This document shows positions 22,560-36,800 of a stretch of DNA of 64,000 nt, piece after piece. Each line of letters opens with the position of its first letter. Positions within the stretch are counted from its first letter, which is position 1. Location: the NCBI GenBank assembly GCA_031213475.1, contig JARUPZ010000019.1, forward strand, positions 4,503,562-4,567,561, written 5' to 3'. A program made the position numbers and the translations under genes. Under the pieces are notes generated by a model that was not told where the DNA came from, ran no database searches, and was given only the letters and a program-made list of their open reading frames with translations. The stretch comes from Nereocystis luetkeana (taxonomy: Eukaryota; Sar; Phaeophyceae; Laminariales; Laminariaceae).

Positions 22560-22830
22560 GTCAGGTCCGACCCGACCCGACCCCCGAAAAAAAAAATGAG
22601 GTATGCTGACTTCACCCGGCCCGACCCGCGAGATTTTGAAAGCCCCTCGACCTGACCCGACCCGACGCGACCCGACCCGACCCGACCCTACCCACGAGAT
22701 TGAAAAGGTTATTGAACGGACCCGACCCGACCCGTAATATTAATTTGAAAATCTCCTGACCCGACAAGACCCGACCTGCGACAATTCAAAAGCTCCTGAC
22801 CCGACCCGCTACCTTCCGATTCACCCGTGA
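22560..22830 (+). repeat. (GACCC)n microsatellite with inserts
   Basis: CCCGACCCGACC runs broken by CGAGATTTTGAAAGC-like spacers at three points, suggesting a larger repeated unit of about 60 bp. Confidence 0.85.
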
Positions 22831-23340
22831 GACACGGGTTATATGCCGATCGGGTCACCTTGACCCTAACCTTAACCCTTGGGCCGACACTTCAGAAACA
22901 ATGTAATATTCATTTTCTCCTTGACCAATCAGATAACTACTACCGCCTCCTCCGTTACTGCTGCCTGCTGCCATCGACGCCGCACATGACGTCTACAACA
23001 CGGAGGAGCTGTTCATCACGAGGGCGTCCTTCGCAAAGCCTCACCACATGCAGAAGACAACGCGAGGCTATCAAATTTATGCGAGCAAATGCAAAGGCAT
23101 TCCAAATATATGCACCCCATCATGGCATTTTACACAAAAAAACAAAACGCAAAATTTCCATAATTTTATCACGTCTCGGTTATTATTTTACCAGGTACCA
23201 GATATTATTTTAGTATTATCGTGCACACCGAACCACGCCAAGACCCCCCCCCCCTCTGACGCTTTGGGGGGACCCAGAACACACCAACCAAAAAAAGAGA
23301 TGCGTGCGATCGAATCAATCGAATCGATCAAGCGCCTTTC

Positions 23341-23454
23341 ACGGGAGACCATATAGATAGTTAACAGGACCAAATATTGTTAGTAAAAAAGGTCAAATAT
23401 ATAGTTTTTTTTATGTGTATCATAGGTCCTATTAACTATGGTCCCCCGTGATAG
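23341..23454 (+). mobile_element. Stowaway-like MITE, copy 7
   Basis: The left end CGGGAGACCATATAGATAG carries a short insertion; the right end ACTATGGTCCCCCGTGATAG is near consensus. Confidence 0.82.
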
Positions 23455-23805
23455 ATCAATTCACAGAAGGGCGTGAGGCAACACGAGCGCCACCATGCTT
23501 TGCGCGCGCGTCTTCTCTCCTACACCGGGCGGGGAAAACAAGGATCATTTCGACAAAATAACATGCGCTGTGGCTACCCAAGCGGTCTTTCTCTATTGAC
23601 GCACCAGCGCGGTGTACTAACTACAGGTAGTACATAACAAGCACGTAGGCCCCTGCTCTGCAGCTTGGACACCTACACCATACGCACCAAAGGCATGCCA
23701 CCCTACCTGTTGCTGTTGTTGTTGTTGTTCTCACATCAACTGTACCTGTTAGGGGAAGAGCCAGCGTGGATGGCGACGTTGTTCTGTTGCTGCTGCTACT
23801 GCTGT

Positions 23806-23980
23806 CCCCCAGAAGTGCTACTACTGCTGTACCCTTAACACGTGCGTGTAGCCGACGATACGCGTTGCTCAGCTGCTGTTCGTTCCCCCAGAAGTGCTAC
23901 TACTGCTGTACCCTTAACACGTGCGTGTCGCCGACGATACGCGTTGCTCAGCTGCTGTTCGTTCCCCTAGAGGTGCTACG
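23806..23980 (+). repeat. 79-bp tandem duplication, 2.2 units
   Basis: CCCCCAGAAGTGCTACTACT starts at 23806 and 23885 and in part at 23964, with almost no differences between units. It is a recent duplication. Confidence 0.9.
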
Positions 23981-23987
23981 GTACACC

Positions 23988-24097
23988 TTAACCCCCTCTT
24001 GCTAGTAACTGCAGTATCGATTTGGGGGCTTGTCCAAACCAGTCCAATTCCAAGTGGTTTACTCCCCAAATCGGGACTGCTGTACTGCAAGGGTTAA
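23988..24097. mobile_element. TTAA-flanked foldback MITE, copy 2 (diverged)
   Basis: TTAA CCCCCTCTTGC at the left and CTGCAAGGG TTAA at the right, with inner arms CGATTTGGGG and CCCCAAATCGGGACTGC. It interrupts a plus-strand run of 79-bp tandem repeats. Confidence 0.75.
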
Positions 24098-26919
24098 TAG
24101 CTGCGTGTGTGGCGATCGATCGGCGTGTCATTTTCTCCCTTTTCAGATGTGTTGGGGTCTTTACGTACCGTCCACTGGTGGAAAACACCACCGGTAAAAT
24201 TATACCCTCCACACGTGGCAAGGACCCCCCCCCCCCCGCCCTTGCATAACGCGGGTGTTAAGGAAACCCGTGCGGAGACGTTGAACAATGAAGCACCCCA
24301 TCGTTTTATGCGTACCGGGTACCGAATTGAGAGGATATATATCGACAAAAACACCTATTGTTGGTGGGATTTTGCTACATTGCTCAACGTTTCCACAAAC
24401 TAGTGTTTTTGATTCACGGTCCGCAGTATGCAAGGGGTGGGGGGGGGGGTCCCCCGGCCACCTGTGTAGGTAAGCCTAGGGAAATTCCCTAGCCCAGAGA
24501 CAACCCGCAGATCGGTTCAGGTGGGAGATGTTCGCTGTGATCGCCAATTATTTTCGCTATTTTTTTTGCCCCTGGAACTTCAAAGGGGAAACGAAAAAAA
24601 GGTTTCGTTCATGTACTCGCTTACGAGTATTAGACCGCAAAAAACAATATTCCGAGTGCAACGGCCAGTGGTGGTGTATGATGGCTACACGTATCATCTC
24701 TTTTCTCCCTCCTCTCCTTTCCTCCCCTCTCCCCCCTCCCTCCCTCCCTTCTCCTTCGCCTTCTTCATGTTGTACATGTAAGTTATTTTACACCGCAAAT
24801 CGTAATCTCACACATACGTGCACGGCGGGGTACGGGTGGGGGGGGGGGGGGAGGAAGAAGAAAAACGCGTGGGGGAACGAAGGGTGTACCATACAACAAT
24901 CGATCGCCGCAGAGTACTCGCAGAGACAGAAAGGAGGGGAAACACACACATACAAACGCACACGAACTATCATTACGAATCACAGAATTTAAAGCCAATC
25001 AGCATCAGAATCAGAATCATCATCTTCATTTCCTACGGTAACATCTGACGGTCAAGGTCAGGTCAACCCCCTCTTCCACAATGTAGTACCTGGTAGTAGT
25101 AGTAATAGTTATAGCAAATCACACGTATCAATAGGCCAATGGGATTGGTTGGCACTACCGGGACGGTTTCACGCTTGTAATCGCGATAAAAAGCCCAGAA
25201 AAACACCACGGCGACGAGACGGGAGGGAGGGGGGGGGGGGGGGGGGGGGGGGGGGAGGGGGGGTCGACCTCGCTCCGCTCCCAACGAGAAAACGAAACGA
25301 AACGAAACGAGCTAAAATGAAACGAAACGAAACGAAACGAAACATCTCGAACGAAACGAAAAATAAAAAATAAACGAATCGAATCGAATCGAACCGGATC
25401 GAAACAAAAATCTAACGAAGCGAAACAAAAAACCACCCAGAGGCAAAACGTAACGCCAACACAAAACAGTACAAAAAGAAGAACGAAAACATTTAACAAA
25501 AAACAGAAAAACAAAAATACCTGGTATATATACAAGATGGAATAAAAAAAACAAAGAGTCGAACAAAATCGCGAGATACTGTGCATACATCCAAAGGCCT
25601 CGCCACCCGCCACCTCTCTCAATCTCTCATCCATCCCCGCGTGCGGCCAGCAAACAGCAACACACTACAAATACTACTGTATTACCACCATGGTATGCAG
25701 TTAGTTACTGCCTATTTTTACTGCTGTTTGATGCAAGTCAGCTCGCTTTCTTCTTCTCCCCCCCCCCCCCCCCCCTCTCTCTGTCTCTTTCTCGTGATTC
25801 ATCGGAAAGCTACGACTCACCAGAATGCCACAAAAAAAACAACCACGCACGTAACGAGACATCAGCTAAACTCCCACGGTACGGCGGCGGTGTAAGAGGA
25901 GGGAGAAGCCTCAGGTCTCTGGCCGCTTGAAACCGGAAACAAAAAAAGAGGAGGACTTAATAAACCCTCACACTACTGGAAAAAAAAAAGAAAAAAAAAG
26001 TGTCCCACCCTTAATCCAAGTAGCTTGTCCCAAACCAATTTATTGCTGTTCTTAGGAAAAATACTCTTCGTAGCGAAGGACACGTCGGGCCAACAGACGG
26101 CACACGTACCGACAGACAGGCACGCGTACCGACAGAGAGACGGACACACAGATCGACGGGCGGACAAAAAAAATAAATACACATATCGAAAAAACACACA
26201 CACAAGAGAAGGAAGACGAACGCACACACAAAACACGTACCATGGTACGAAAGTATACAGCCAGACAAACAGACGAGTGCGTTTCAACCACTGCAGTACC
26301 AGCTCTGTACCTGTACGCACGGACGCGACTTCAGCCTCCATCACGCGCCAAAGAAAAAAAAAGAAAAAATCCTGCTTTCAAATCGCACGTGGTGCGCTCG
26401 TCCCGCTCCCCCCCCCCCCCCCCCCCCCCTCCCCCAATGAATAATGCCGAATAAAACAGCACAAAATGAAGAAGGGAAAAGCCTCTATTATCTAAAACGC
26501 CGGTGGCGACTGGAAAGCTGGAGGGCTCTGTGAAGCACCCGGGGGCGGCCTTTTCACCTCCCCCCCCCCCCCCGCCCCTCTTTTCTATTCCAACACCTAC
26601 AGAGCGCAAGCCACCTCGCCATCACTAGACCGTGGCAAAACACGCTCAAGAAAAAGAGAATGAAAGAACGAAATATCTCCCAAGCGCTTCAGCAACGGGC
26701 CACGACACGTACCCCCCCCCCCCCCCCCCCCCCACCCCCCCTCCCCCACCTCCCTCCATATCCCTGCTCTGCCCCCCCTCGAGGCACCTCTAGACCAACC
26801 TCAGGGGATACAAAGTCGTTTCCTTTCCCCGACCCCTCCCCCGACCCCCCCCCCACCCTCCATACTAAGTCAAGCAATATCAAGGAAGAACGGGGAGGGA
26901 GGGGGGGGCCGGGCGGGGC
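24098..26919. other. No supported gene
   Basis: Simple repeats, poly(C) and poly(G) tracts and C-rich low-complexity DNA dominate. The minus-strand Phe/Val-rich open stretches at 25634-25155 come from GAAAC-type repeats. Nothing convincing was found on either strand. Confidence 0.5.
25288..25420 (+). repeat. (GAAAC)n and (GAATC)n microsatellite
   Basis: AACGAAACGAAACGA changes into CGAATCGAATCG, following a poly(G) tract at 25228-25262. Confidence 0.88.
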
Positions 26920-27357
26920 GTACTCAATATGTTGCCTTGGTCATTTGACCATTGACCACGCATCCCTTTCGAGACGGGGGGGGGGGGGGGGGGAGGGAGG
27001 GGCGCCATAAATCAAAGGCAAGGCAAGCCCAGCCGGTTGCTGGTCTCGTACCGAGCTAGCAGCGCAAGCGGCGCGAGCAGACGCGTGCAGGCCGGGCAGG
27101 CAGACACGCTACGTAATAGTAATCGCCACCAAATATAGCGTGTGGACACAGGGGGATACCTGCTTTTCGGGCGGGTCCAATGGAGGTTCTGATTACTACT
27201 ACTACTACAGTGCAGCTGTACGCCCCCCCAATGATGAGAGTTATTTTTCCTTCTTTCTTCTTCCTTTTCTTGGCATTATTTTCCTTGCCAGCGCGCAGAG
27301 TCCGTACGGCCGCCAGACACCCGACTGCCCTTGCTCCGCGCTATCGCCATCGCCATC

Positions 27358-27419
27358 TCATTCCGACACCGTCCGGTTGAGGCTGTCGACGACGCTCGGG
27401 GGGAGCAGCCCCAGCGACT
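27358..27419 (-). CDS. RCC1 gene, putative terminal exon with stop
   Basis: Acceptor ATGGCAG after a pyrimidine-rich stretch. It encodes (E)[19 protein letters not shown] and then TGA. The two leading bases complete the split Glu codon left by the exon at 29053-28924, so the phase fits; phase alone would fit by chance one time in three. No downstream polyadenylation signal was identified. Confidence 0.45.
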
Positions 27420-27526
27420 CTGCCATCGATCGCAACGTCCCACGAGGGGAGGAGACGGGCAGGGCAGGGCGGGGTAGGGCAGGGCGGAACGGAGCGGGCG
27501 GTAGGACAGGCCAAGCGATGCGTGGA

Positions 27527-27563
<37 letters not shown>

Positions 27564-30273
27564 GGGTCAGAGCCGAACCAACAGACGGAGACACAAGACA
27601 GAAACCTCATCAACAACATCAATAATTCACCCAGAATACCATCCCCACCAACAGCAACAATAACCATTCTGCTATTGCAGCGGGAGCGACGGGGTTAAAT
27701 TGACACACAACACGTATTCTAACACGTGGAAGTGTGGTGAGCTCAAGCTTTATTTTTGTCGATCCGCCGGAGGAAAAAAAAACAAATAAAAAAATAAATC
27801 AACAAATAAACAGACAAACAAATAAACAAATAAGCAAAACAAACAAACAAACAAACAAACAAACAAATAAATAAACAAACGAATACATAACAATATACAA
27901 CACGCACCTACGGTCCGATCCGCTCGTCGCAACTTGGGAGAAAAACACCCCCGCCACGATCGCAACCATACACCCTAGGGCAGCAACACGAACGAATACC
28001 TAAATTCACCCACAGCTTGAAAAAAAACAAAAAACAAAAAAAAACAGCCACCACACGACACCACCAGCACCGTCACCAGCATCACGACCATTCGCGAACA
28101 CCCGCACCACCTGCAAGCTGTACGCGTACGCCCATTCTACCGTATCGAACGGGTGATCGGATAACACACCTCCTGGAAATTTACGTTTTGGTTTGGTTTG
28201 TTTCGTATTTTTTTATTTATTTTATTTTTCCCGGCCTATTACGGGGGACCATAGTTAATGGGACCTATGGTATACATAAAAACCTATATATTTAACCATT
28301 TTTGCTAACCATATTTGGTCCTATTAACTATGGTCCCCCGTAATAGTGTAGTTTTCCTGTTTCTCCAAGCCAGAGGGGGGAGATACAACAACACATCACG
28401 ATACTCGCGCCTTTTCAAAAGGTATGATGCGTTGCGAGATATTATTTCCCGAAGATAGCACTGTAGACGCGACTCTCGAGGGTTTTGCTTCAACCAGCTA
28501 TTCGAGAAAGTGTTTTTGGTCGACACACACACCGTCGAAGAGACGAGCATAACCAAAACCCTGAGCCCTTTTCAAGCCAATCAGAGCCCCCCTAACCCTG
28601 ACCCCCCACGCCAATCAGAGATCAAGCGGTAAAACGCTCTAATAATAGTACGGGGGACCATAGTTAACAGGACCAAACGTTGTTAGTAAAAATTGTTAAA
28701 TATGTAGTTTTTTTTTATGTATACCATAGGTCCTATTAACTATGGTCCCCCGTAATATAAATAGTATTAACACTGCATCTCTTGGCGCTCGCACTCTCTC
28801 TCCGTTGCGAGGCAAAATAATCGTCGGAGGGATGCGCCACCTTGATACGGGAGTAGACAACCCGTAAACGTGCAAAGCACTACAGGGCTCCACCACCACC
28901 ACCACCACCACCACCAAACGCACCTACTTCCGCCCATAGCTTGGAGTTTCCACGGATCATGGCGGCCGTTCGCTCAAATAGAGAGGGGAACGCCACCCCT
29001 CCCGCGAGGACAGCGTGCAGTTGTTACCGCACGCCACATGGAGAATCTCCCGCCTGCGGGCCAGCCGGACCACCAGACAAACAGACAGGCAGGCAGGTAG
29101 GCCGCCCCGGGGAGTGAGGGAGATATGGAGGGGAAAGGGGGGGTGGGGGGGGGGGGGGGGGGGGGGGGGCGGCGGGGGGTGAGTTTGACCAAGTCAGTGA
29201 CGAGAAAAATACCGGAACGTATGACTTAAAACCTTTTAAGAGAAACAACAAAAGATAAAACCACCCTTTTTGTCCCGAATTTTACTGAAGGTTTGTACTT
29301 GTATACTATTAATACTGTAAAATGATGCTGAGTATTGAATCGAAACGGTTCAAGAGCGATACTGTACTATAATAGTACGGGGGGCCATAGTAAACAGGAC
29401 CTATGGTGTGCACAAAAATCTATACATTTACCTATTTTTACAACACGATTAGGCCCTATTTTACTATGGTTCCCCGTAATAGTCTTCGGGCACAAAACTG
29501 CTTGGAAATCGAGTGAAACAATACTTGCGGTGCTCTAATACGTACCCATCCCGTATTGTGCCTACGCATGCAGCTTTTTAGAGGGCACGGAGGTCGCAGG
29601 GCATCTTCATCACGCCGCAACCCCCCCCCTCCCCCCCCCCCGTTTTATGCGAATCGCCGAACGCGCTTGGTGCAAGCCATGCAAGCAATGTCTGCCTGGG
29701 AGGTGAAAACCCGACGTGCTCCGTCCCGGCATAGCAGGGATGCGAGGGGGGCTATGGTCATACCACTACGGCCATGCGTGATATCGAGTACACCCCGCCC
29801 CCCCCCCCCCCCGCCCCCCCCACCCGTTGACGCATGAAAACAGTACCCTGTAGACCTTCTCTGACTGTTCCCTGACAGCGACAGGTACTCTTCGTCTTCT
29901 CAAAAGGAAGAAGCTGTCATCGGACACAAAAAATAATCGACGGACACCAAGGGTAGAGAGTCGAAACACACTGGACGCATGCTACGGTAGAATATATATA
30001 TATATTATATATATACTTATATATATATATTATCGATATATATATTATATACTGGTATACACATTATAGGGTGCATCACCTGTTTGCTTTTCGAGGTACC
30101 ACACGTAAGGGAGCTTTTTATGACCAAAAAATTATACAAAAACAAACGCTTATTTTCTCAGTTTTCGAGCGCCAGTCTGAACGTTTGGGTCCCACAAGTA
30201 CCCCCCCCCCCCCTCCTCCAGTATTGTGGTCCACTGGTACAGTAGCTCCCAAGTCCGCCGATGCATGCCAACA

Positions 30274-30327
<54 letters not shown>

Positions 30328-33318
30328 ACCTGGTCCTCTTGAGCGCTTGGACGAGGCGGGGAAGTCCTCCCTCGTCGTCGACTCGTGCCCGAGCTGGCCC
30401 TTGTGGCCGGCGCCGAATGACCACACCTGCTGGGGTTCAAGGCGTGCAGAGGGAGGGCACCAGGCATGGCAAGCGATAAAACGGGAGGAAAGGGAGAGAT
30501 GGAGGGAGGGAGGAGGGAGGGAGGGGCTCCTCAGCAAAAAAAACACTACCTCAAGCGAAAACAAAATGTGATCTACGACCCTCCCATTTTTATCTCTCAA
30601 TCGCTTCTACCAGGGCCAATTTCTCCTTCTGCGCATATATATATATACACTTTTCCACTTCCATACTTTCGTCACCAAGGACGGCCTCCGCGTCAACAGA
30701 CACATATAGAAACCTTAAAAAAACCTTCAAGAAACCCACCACCCACCTTCACCCTACCACTCACTCCGCCCCACCACCACCAACACCACCACTACCCCCC
30801 CTCCTCCCCCTACCCCCATCCCACCCCATACGTCTACACTTACACCATCACCTAAAAAATGAGACCAACCATTTAATCACTTAGATACTGCGGTCAGATA
30901 GATGCCTCCATTACATGGCCACCATCCCACTCCACCCCCCCCCCAGAAAAAAAATCCCACCCCATACGAACACACCTGCCCAATCAATCAAGACGAGATC
31001 GATCATTTTTCGATTCTCTCTATAGATATTTCGGGACAGAAAAACACCTCACGTACACACATCATCACCACCACCACCACCATCTCTACAGCAGACCCTA
31101 TTTCTGGGTGGTAAATAAAAAAACACCCCCACCCCCATCCCCCACCCCACCCCCACCTCTCCGCTCTCTCCGAGACAGCAACCGAGTGCTCCCCGCCGCA
31201 GGCGATCTGCCTGATCTTGAGGTGCTGCAGCTTCTCTATGAGGCAGAAGTCGGCTTGGAACGGGTGTCCCCTTTCGTTCTGGGGGAAGCCCTGGGGCTGC
31301 CGAGTCCGAGCTGCCCTGGTAGTTGCGGCCGCACAGTAGAGCTGCCCGTCCATCGTGAGCGCCGCGCTGTGCCCCCACCCGCCACCACCTTCACGATGTT
31401 CTGAAACGTTCAAAATAAATAATAAAAAATAATTCGATTTGTTCGGTGGGTACGTGGTGGGTGGGTGGGTGGGTTGGATGGATGAATGGATACGGATGAA
31501 TGGATGGATGAATGGATACGGATGAAGAAACCAACAAGAATCAACGAATAATCGATTTTCATGGAACAACGCATCAATGAATCGATGAATCAACAAGGAC
31601 CAACAACAATATCTTGAATCGACCAATCAATCAATCACCAAAAACCAACCAATCAATCAATCAATCAATCACCAATCAAACAATTCATCAATCAATCAAT
31701 CAATCAAACATTCATCAATCAATCAAACAATCAAACAATTCATCAATCATCAAACGATCGATCAATCAATCAATTCATTAATCAGTCGATCGACTAGTCA
31801 ATCAATCGACCAATCAACCGATCGAACAAACAACCAATCAGATTGGGCCGTACAGCAGCAGAGAGCGCATTCGAACGCGGGGTCACGACCATGTATTAAA
31901 AAACACGGGCGGCCGGTTTAGGATCACAAAGTGGCCGGAGGGATGGGAGGGGAGTTCGGCGCCGGAAATTGGACCCCCGTCGCAAATAAAAAAACGCGAG
32001 ATTTGTCTCCAACAGGAAGCCTTTTGTTCGGTCGACTCAAACCCACCGGACATCCACACACCCATCTTATCCCCACGCCTGGCCGTTATATTACGCTCTC
32101 AAAATAATGGAACATCCCCCCCCCCCCCCCCTGGTAGGCCACCAACGCCGTCGTCATCGCAGGGCAATATTTAAAACAATTCAAAAAGTCATGCAAAAAA
32201 CACTGCCTGTAAAAAAACCACAAGCAACACACACACAAACTAAAAACCTCTTTACTCGTACCTACCCTGCTGCCACCATTAGCAAACATTATCCCATACT
32301 AATTCCAAGAGTTTGCGACAAAAAACCGCGGGGGGGGGGGGGGGGCAGTCTCGTAAAGGGGGTTAACCCCATTAGAACCGCAGTCCCGTTTTGGGGACAA
32401 ATCACTCAAATTTCAAGTAGTTTGTCCCCAAAACGGGACTGAGGTTCTAAAGGGGTTAAAACCACATTCAAAAGTGAAAAAACAAGAAGAAAAAAATATC
32501 TAAAGAGTTCAATCAAAGTCTATGTACATGTCTAGGACACAAATAAAATCTCGGAAGAAAAAAAGAGAGCGCCTGTTTTTCATGTATGACTCTCACCATT
32601 CCACAAGAGACNNNNNNNNNNNNNNNNNNNNNNNNNNNNNNNNNNNNNNNNNNNNNNNNNNNNNNNNNNNNNNNNNNNNNNNNNNNNNNNNNNNNNNNNN
32701 NNNNNNNNNNNAATAGTAAACAGGACCTACGGTACACACAAAAGCCTACCAGGTATATATTTGCCTGTTTTTACTATTACGGGGGACCATAGTTAACAGG
32801 ACCTACGGTACACATAAAAACCTATATGTTTAACCATTTTTACTAACAATATTTGGTCCTGTTAACTATGGCCCCCCGTAATATTAATAACAATGTTTGG
32901 TCCTAGTGGAGTATTTGCTATCTTTCCCCCCTGAACCTCTTTCCTACCACTGCATGCACCGCACGGAAACACGCGATCTGCCTCAATTGATAGGGCCGAG
33001 TAATTCGTCTCCTCCAAACGGGACTGCAGTCTTACACCCTTCTATCAATAGTACTGCAGTCCCGTTCTGGGGCACAAAACGAGGTAAATTGTACCCACTC
33101 TCTCTGTCCCGAAATATAGGAGCCATTTATATACTACTATCGAATACAAACGGTGCTTATATTTAGGGGCATAGTGGGTACCTGGGTAAGTGGTTTTTTG
33201 GGGGGTACTTGGTGCCGTAGTTCGTCCCTAAAGGGCTTCAAAGGAGGCGAACACTCATCACTACATCCACCAAGAGGCTCTTCGACTATTAATACTGTAG
33301 TAGCACAACCGACAGCAG

Positions 33319-33354
<36 letters not shown>

Positions 33355-33816
33355 CCTAACTCCTCCCTCGCCCCCCCCCCCCCCCCACCGCCCCGTTCCC
33401 CGCGCGCGCTTTCCTTCCGCACGGACCTGACAAGTGAGCGCCATCGTGTGGTACCCGCCGGGGCCGACGCTGATCTGCCTCACGAGGGCCTCGCTTCCCC
33501 CCGAGAAAGTCAGGATCAGTCGCGGCTCCAGCACATCCTCCTTGTCCCCGTGGCCCGTGTACTCGTGCTTCCCGAAGGCGTAGACCGTGCCCTGCCTCGT
33601 CAAGACGCACGAGTGCACCGACCCGGCGTAGACCTCCTTGACTTTGCTGTGCAGCCCTTCCACCCTGAATAGCCCACACCGCACCCCCCCCACCCCCCCC
33701 CCCCCCCCCGCCCCGAGGGCATTCGGTCATTGGTGGGTACATAGAGCGTATTTAGTATAGGGGGTAGATGTTGGGTTGGAGGTGGGGGGTAAGGGTAAGG
33801 GTGGGGGGCGGTGCGG

Positions 33817-33849
<33 letters not shown>

Positions 33850-36800
33850 TCGGTGGGGTAGAGAGGGTAGGAGCCGGGAGGAGTGGGGGTGGGGGGGGGT
33901 TTCACCATCTGTACCAGGTATTGCAAATAAGGAAGTTTAGCATTGACTATTAATACAGTAGGCAGGCTCGCGCCGGTAATCGGTTTCCTCTCCTTCGTTT
34001 TTTTGTTTTTGTTTCGGTTTGTTCTGCTTGGTTTACTTGTGTGGTGTATGTGTTCGGTACGCATCTGGATGCGAGACCGTCCGAGTTTCCCGACGGCGCA
34101 AAGCTTGACTCCTGTAAAAAAAGAAGAAGCAAAAAATGAACGCTGTCCGAGCCACCACACACAAAACAAAAACATTTCAGACAAAAAAAAAAAACGGTTC
34201 GGAACAAGCTCCGGGGGCGCTGCAGATGTTGCACCACAGAAAAAAAAACCCCCAGCAAAAAACGATTTCTGAAAACAACGACTACTGCTGCTTCGTCAGA
34301 AGACACGCAACCGTACGAATGGCAAGATCGAAGACACTTTTTTAACGAGTTGAGATTTTGTACAGCACATACACAGCCTCTCACAAACACAGCAGACGAT
34401 GAGGAACCAGACGGTCTACCTCTTGAGATCAATCATCCGAGGCGTGGAAGAACTTGCTCAACATTCCTAACAACCCACCCACCCATCCGTAAGCGCGCAC
34501 CTGGAAGGCGTGTGTCGATCCTCAACGTCCCCCAGCCCCAGCCGGCCGTTTTCCCCCGCGCCCCAAGTGTACAACTCCCCCGACGCCGTCACCCGCCGCT
34601 GTGTACGCAAACCCACACGCCACCTGGTGCGCGTGCGTTGCGAACGCCGACCGACCGACCGACCGATCGATCGGGCGAGCGAGTTTGGGAAGTTTAGACG
34701 ACCGGAAGAGGACGCGTGCGGCTATATACACACACGACGAAGTATTTTACCGCTCCAAAAAAAAGCGGTAAGCATGGGCTCGGGCGTGGTGGGGTGTGTG
34801 CGGTGAGGTTGGGTGGGGAGGGAGAGACGGACGGATGGGTGGAGGGATGGATGGAGGGATGGGTGGAGGGCGGGAGGGAGGGGAGGGAGGGAGGGGAGGG
34901 ATTTGTCGAGGGGGAAAAAAGACGCGATATAATTATATATATATACATATATCTATGCCCCGCCATGCTGCAAGACCGTGTCGTGTGGTGTGCTGCAAGA
35001 CCGTGTCGTGTGGTGTGGTACCGAAGTATGTATGTTTCTGCTCCCCCCTCCACAGGCGGCGAAAACAGGTCAAGATGGGCGAAAAACTTTCTATGTGATA
35101 CATGGAAGCAACGTATTGAGCGCCCAACTGTTGGAGGTGTCTCTACTAGGAGTAGGAACGGCTCTCCGTCTCGAAAGGAATGCGGGGTCAATGGCCAAAT
35201 GACTAAGGCGAGCAACAAATGAGTACGCCCCCCCCCCCCCCCCGCCTCCACCCTCCCCCCCCTCCCCCCTTCTTCCTGCCCCCCCGCACCCGACGTGCTC
35301 CGTCCCGGCATAGCAGGGATGCGAAGGCCCATGTTCATACGACCACGGCCATGCCTGATATCGAGTACACCCCCCCCCGCGCGGCCATGCATGAAAATGA
35401 GTACCCCCCCGCCCCCCGCCCCGCCCCGCCCCGCCCCGCCCCGCGGCGGTGTCACACCTGTGTCTGCAGTCCACGACATTTTCTCACTTCGAGAAAAAAA
35501 ATAACAAACCAACAAACAAAAACTAGTAATATCGGTTGCGTACGCACAAAAACTCCCGGGCATGGTTGAGGAAGGGTCGGTTACTTAAAGCACCAATCTG
35601 CTCCTCAAAACAACGAACGTTTTGTATAAATATTAGTGTACAAACGGTCCTTATAGCTTGCCGCAGAGGAGTAGATCGTATACTCTTCCGCGTCGCGACG
35701 GAGTTTTCCGTACCAATTCGCCACATGCTGTCGGCCATTACAGAAAAACAAGAACACGTCAACACAGAAACGAGACACAAAACAGATTCAACAGACAGGG
35801 GACCTTTGTGCCACTGCGGTTGGTCAACACAGAAACAAACAGACCGAACCGAACCGGACCGAACCGAACCGGACCGAACCGAGCAGGAACCGGACCGACC
35901 CGATCCGGAACCGGATCGAACCGGAACCGAACAGGACCGAACCGACCGAACCCAACCAACCGAACCGACCGACCGAATCGAACCAAACCGAACCGAACGG
36001 AACCGTCTCGGCACCGAACCGAACAGAACATAACCAAAACCGAACGGAACCGACCGAACCGAACCACATCGCCACAACCAAGGGACGCACCTGTACGCAG
36101 GGGATCCCCTCTAGCGCCTCGATCCTCCTGGGCGAATCCGCCGCCTCCCTGTTGCCGTGGCCGAGCCGGCCGAACCCGCCCCTGCCCCACGTGAAAATCT
36201 CGCCGCAGTCCGTCAACACTGCCGCGTGTTGCCCCCCACAGCACACCTAAAACAGCGAACGCGCACGCACGTCGCAGGTATGGTACTACTGTTTACTGAA
36301 GTAGTGGTAGCAGTAGTAGCAGTAGCAACAGCAGTAGCAGTAGTAGTAGCAGTAGTGATAGTAGTAGTAGTAGTAGTAGTAGTAATAGTAGTAGTAGCAG
36401 TAGCAGATAGTAGTAGAGGTAGCAGTGGTAGTAATAGTAGTTGTAGTAGCAGCAGCGGTAGTAGCAGTAGTAGTAGTAACAGTAGTGGTAGTAATAGTAG
36501 TAGTAATATAAACCAAGTACGGAGCACAAAACAAGCAGGGCGGCAGCAAACGTTTTGCTCCCACCCTCTTCCCTTCTCTTTTCTGAATCTAACCTGCTGA
36601 TCGAAGAACTCCCTCCGTTTCCCGTCTCTCCTCTCAGGAGGTTCATGCTCACAACCAGACCAACCAAAACCAGCAAAGCGCAAGAGCTCCCCCCCTCCCC
36701 CCCCCCTCCTATAATCCCTCACACAGGTGGCGAAACAGGTGGGGGGGGCTAAGAAAAGCAATTATTTCTCATGTTATATATATATATGCGAAAAAAGTAA

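Noticed and set aside
25155-25634. Minus-strand Phe/Val-rich ORF resembling a membrane protein
   Set aside because: It arises from GAAAC/GAATC repeats and AAAAC-rich DNA.
27894-27963. Extra RCC1 gene exon (minus, [18 protein letters not shown])
   Set aside because: It has AG and GT borders, but inserting it breaks the phase between the exons at 28924 and 27419, and it lacks a clear RCC1 pattern.
32990-33075. Further copy of the TTAA-type foldback MITE
   Set aside because: Two half-elements (AAACGGGACTGCAG and CTGCAGTCCCGTTCTGG) face outwards with no TTAA ends. It is a rearranged remnant, too degraded to call as a copy.
36213-36761. Thr- and Tyr-rich ORFs near 36.3-36.5 kb
   Set aside because: They are translations of the (GTA)n array in an RCC1 gene intron.
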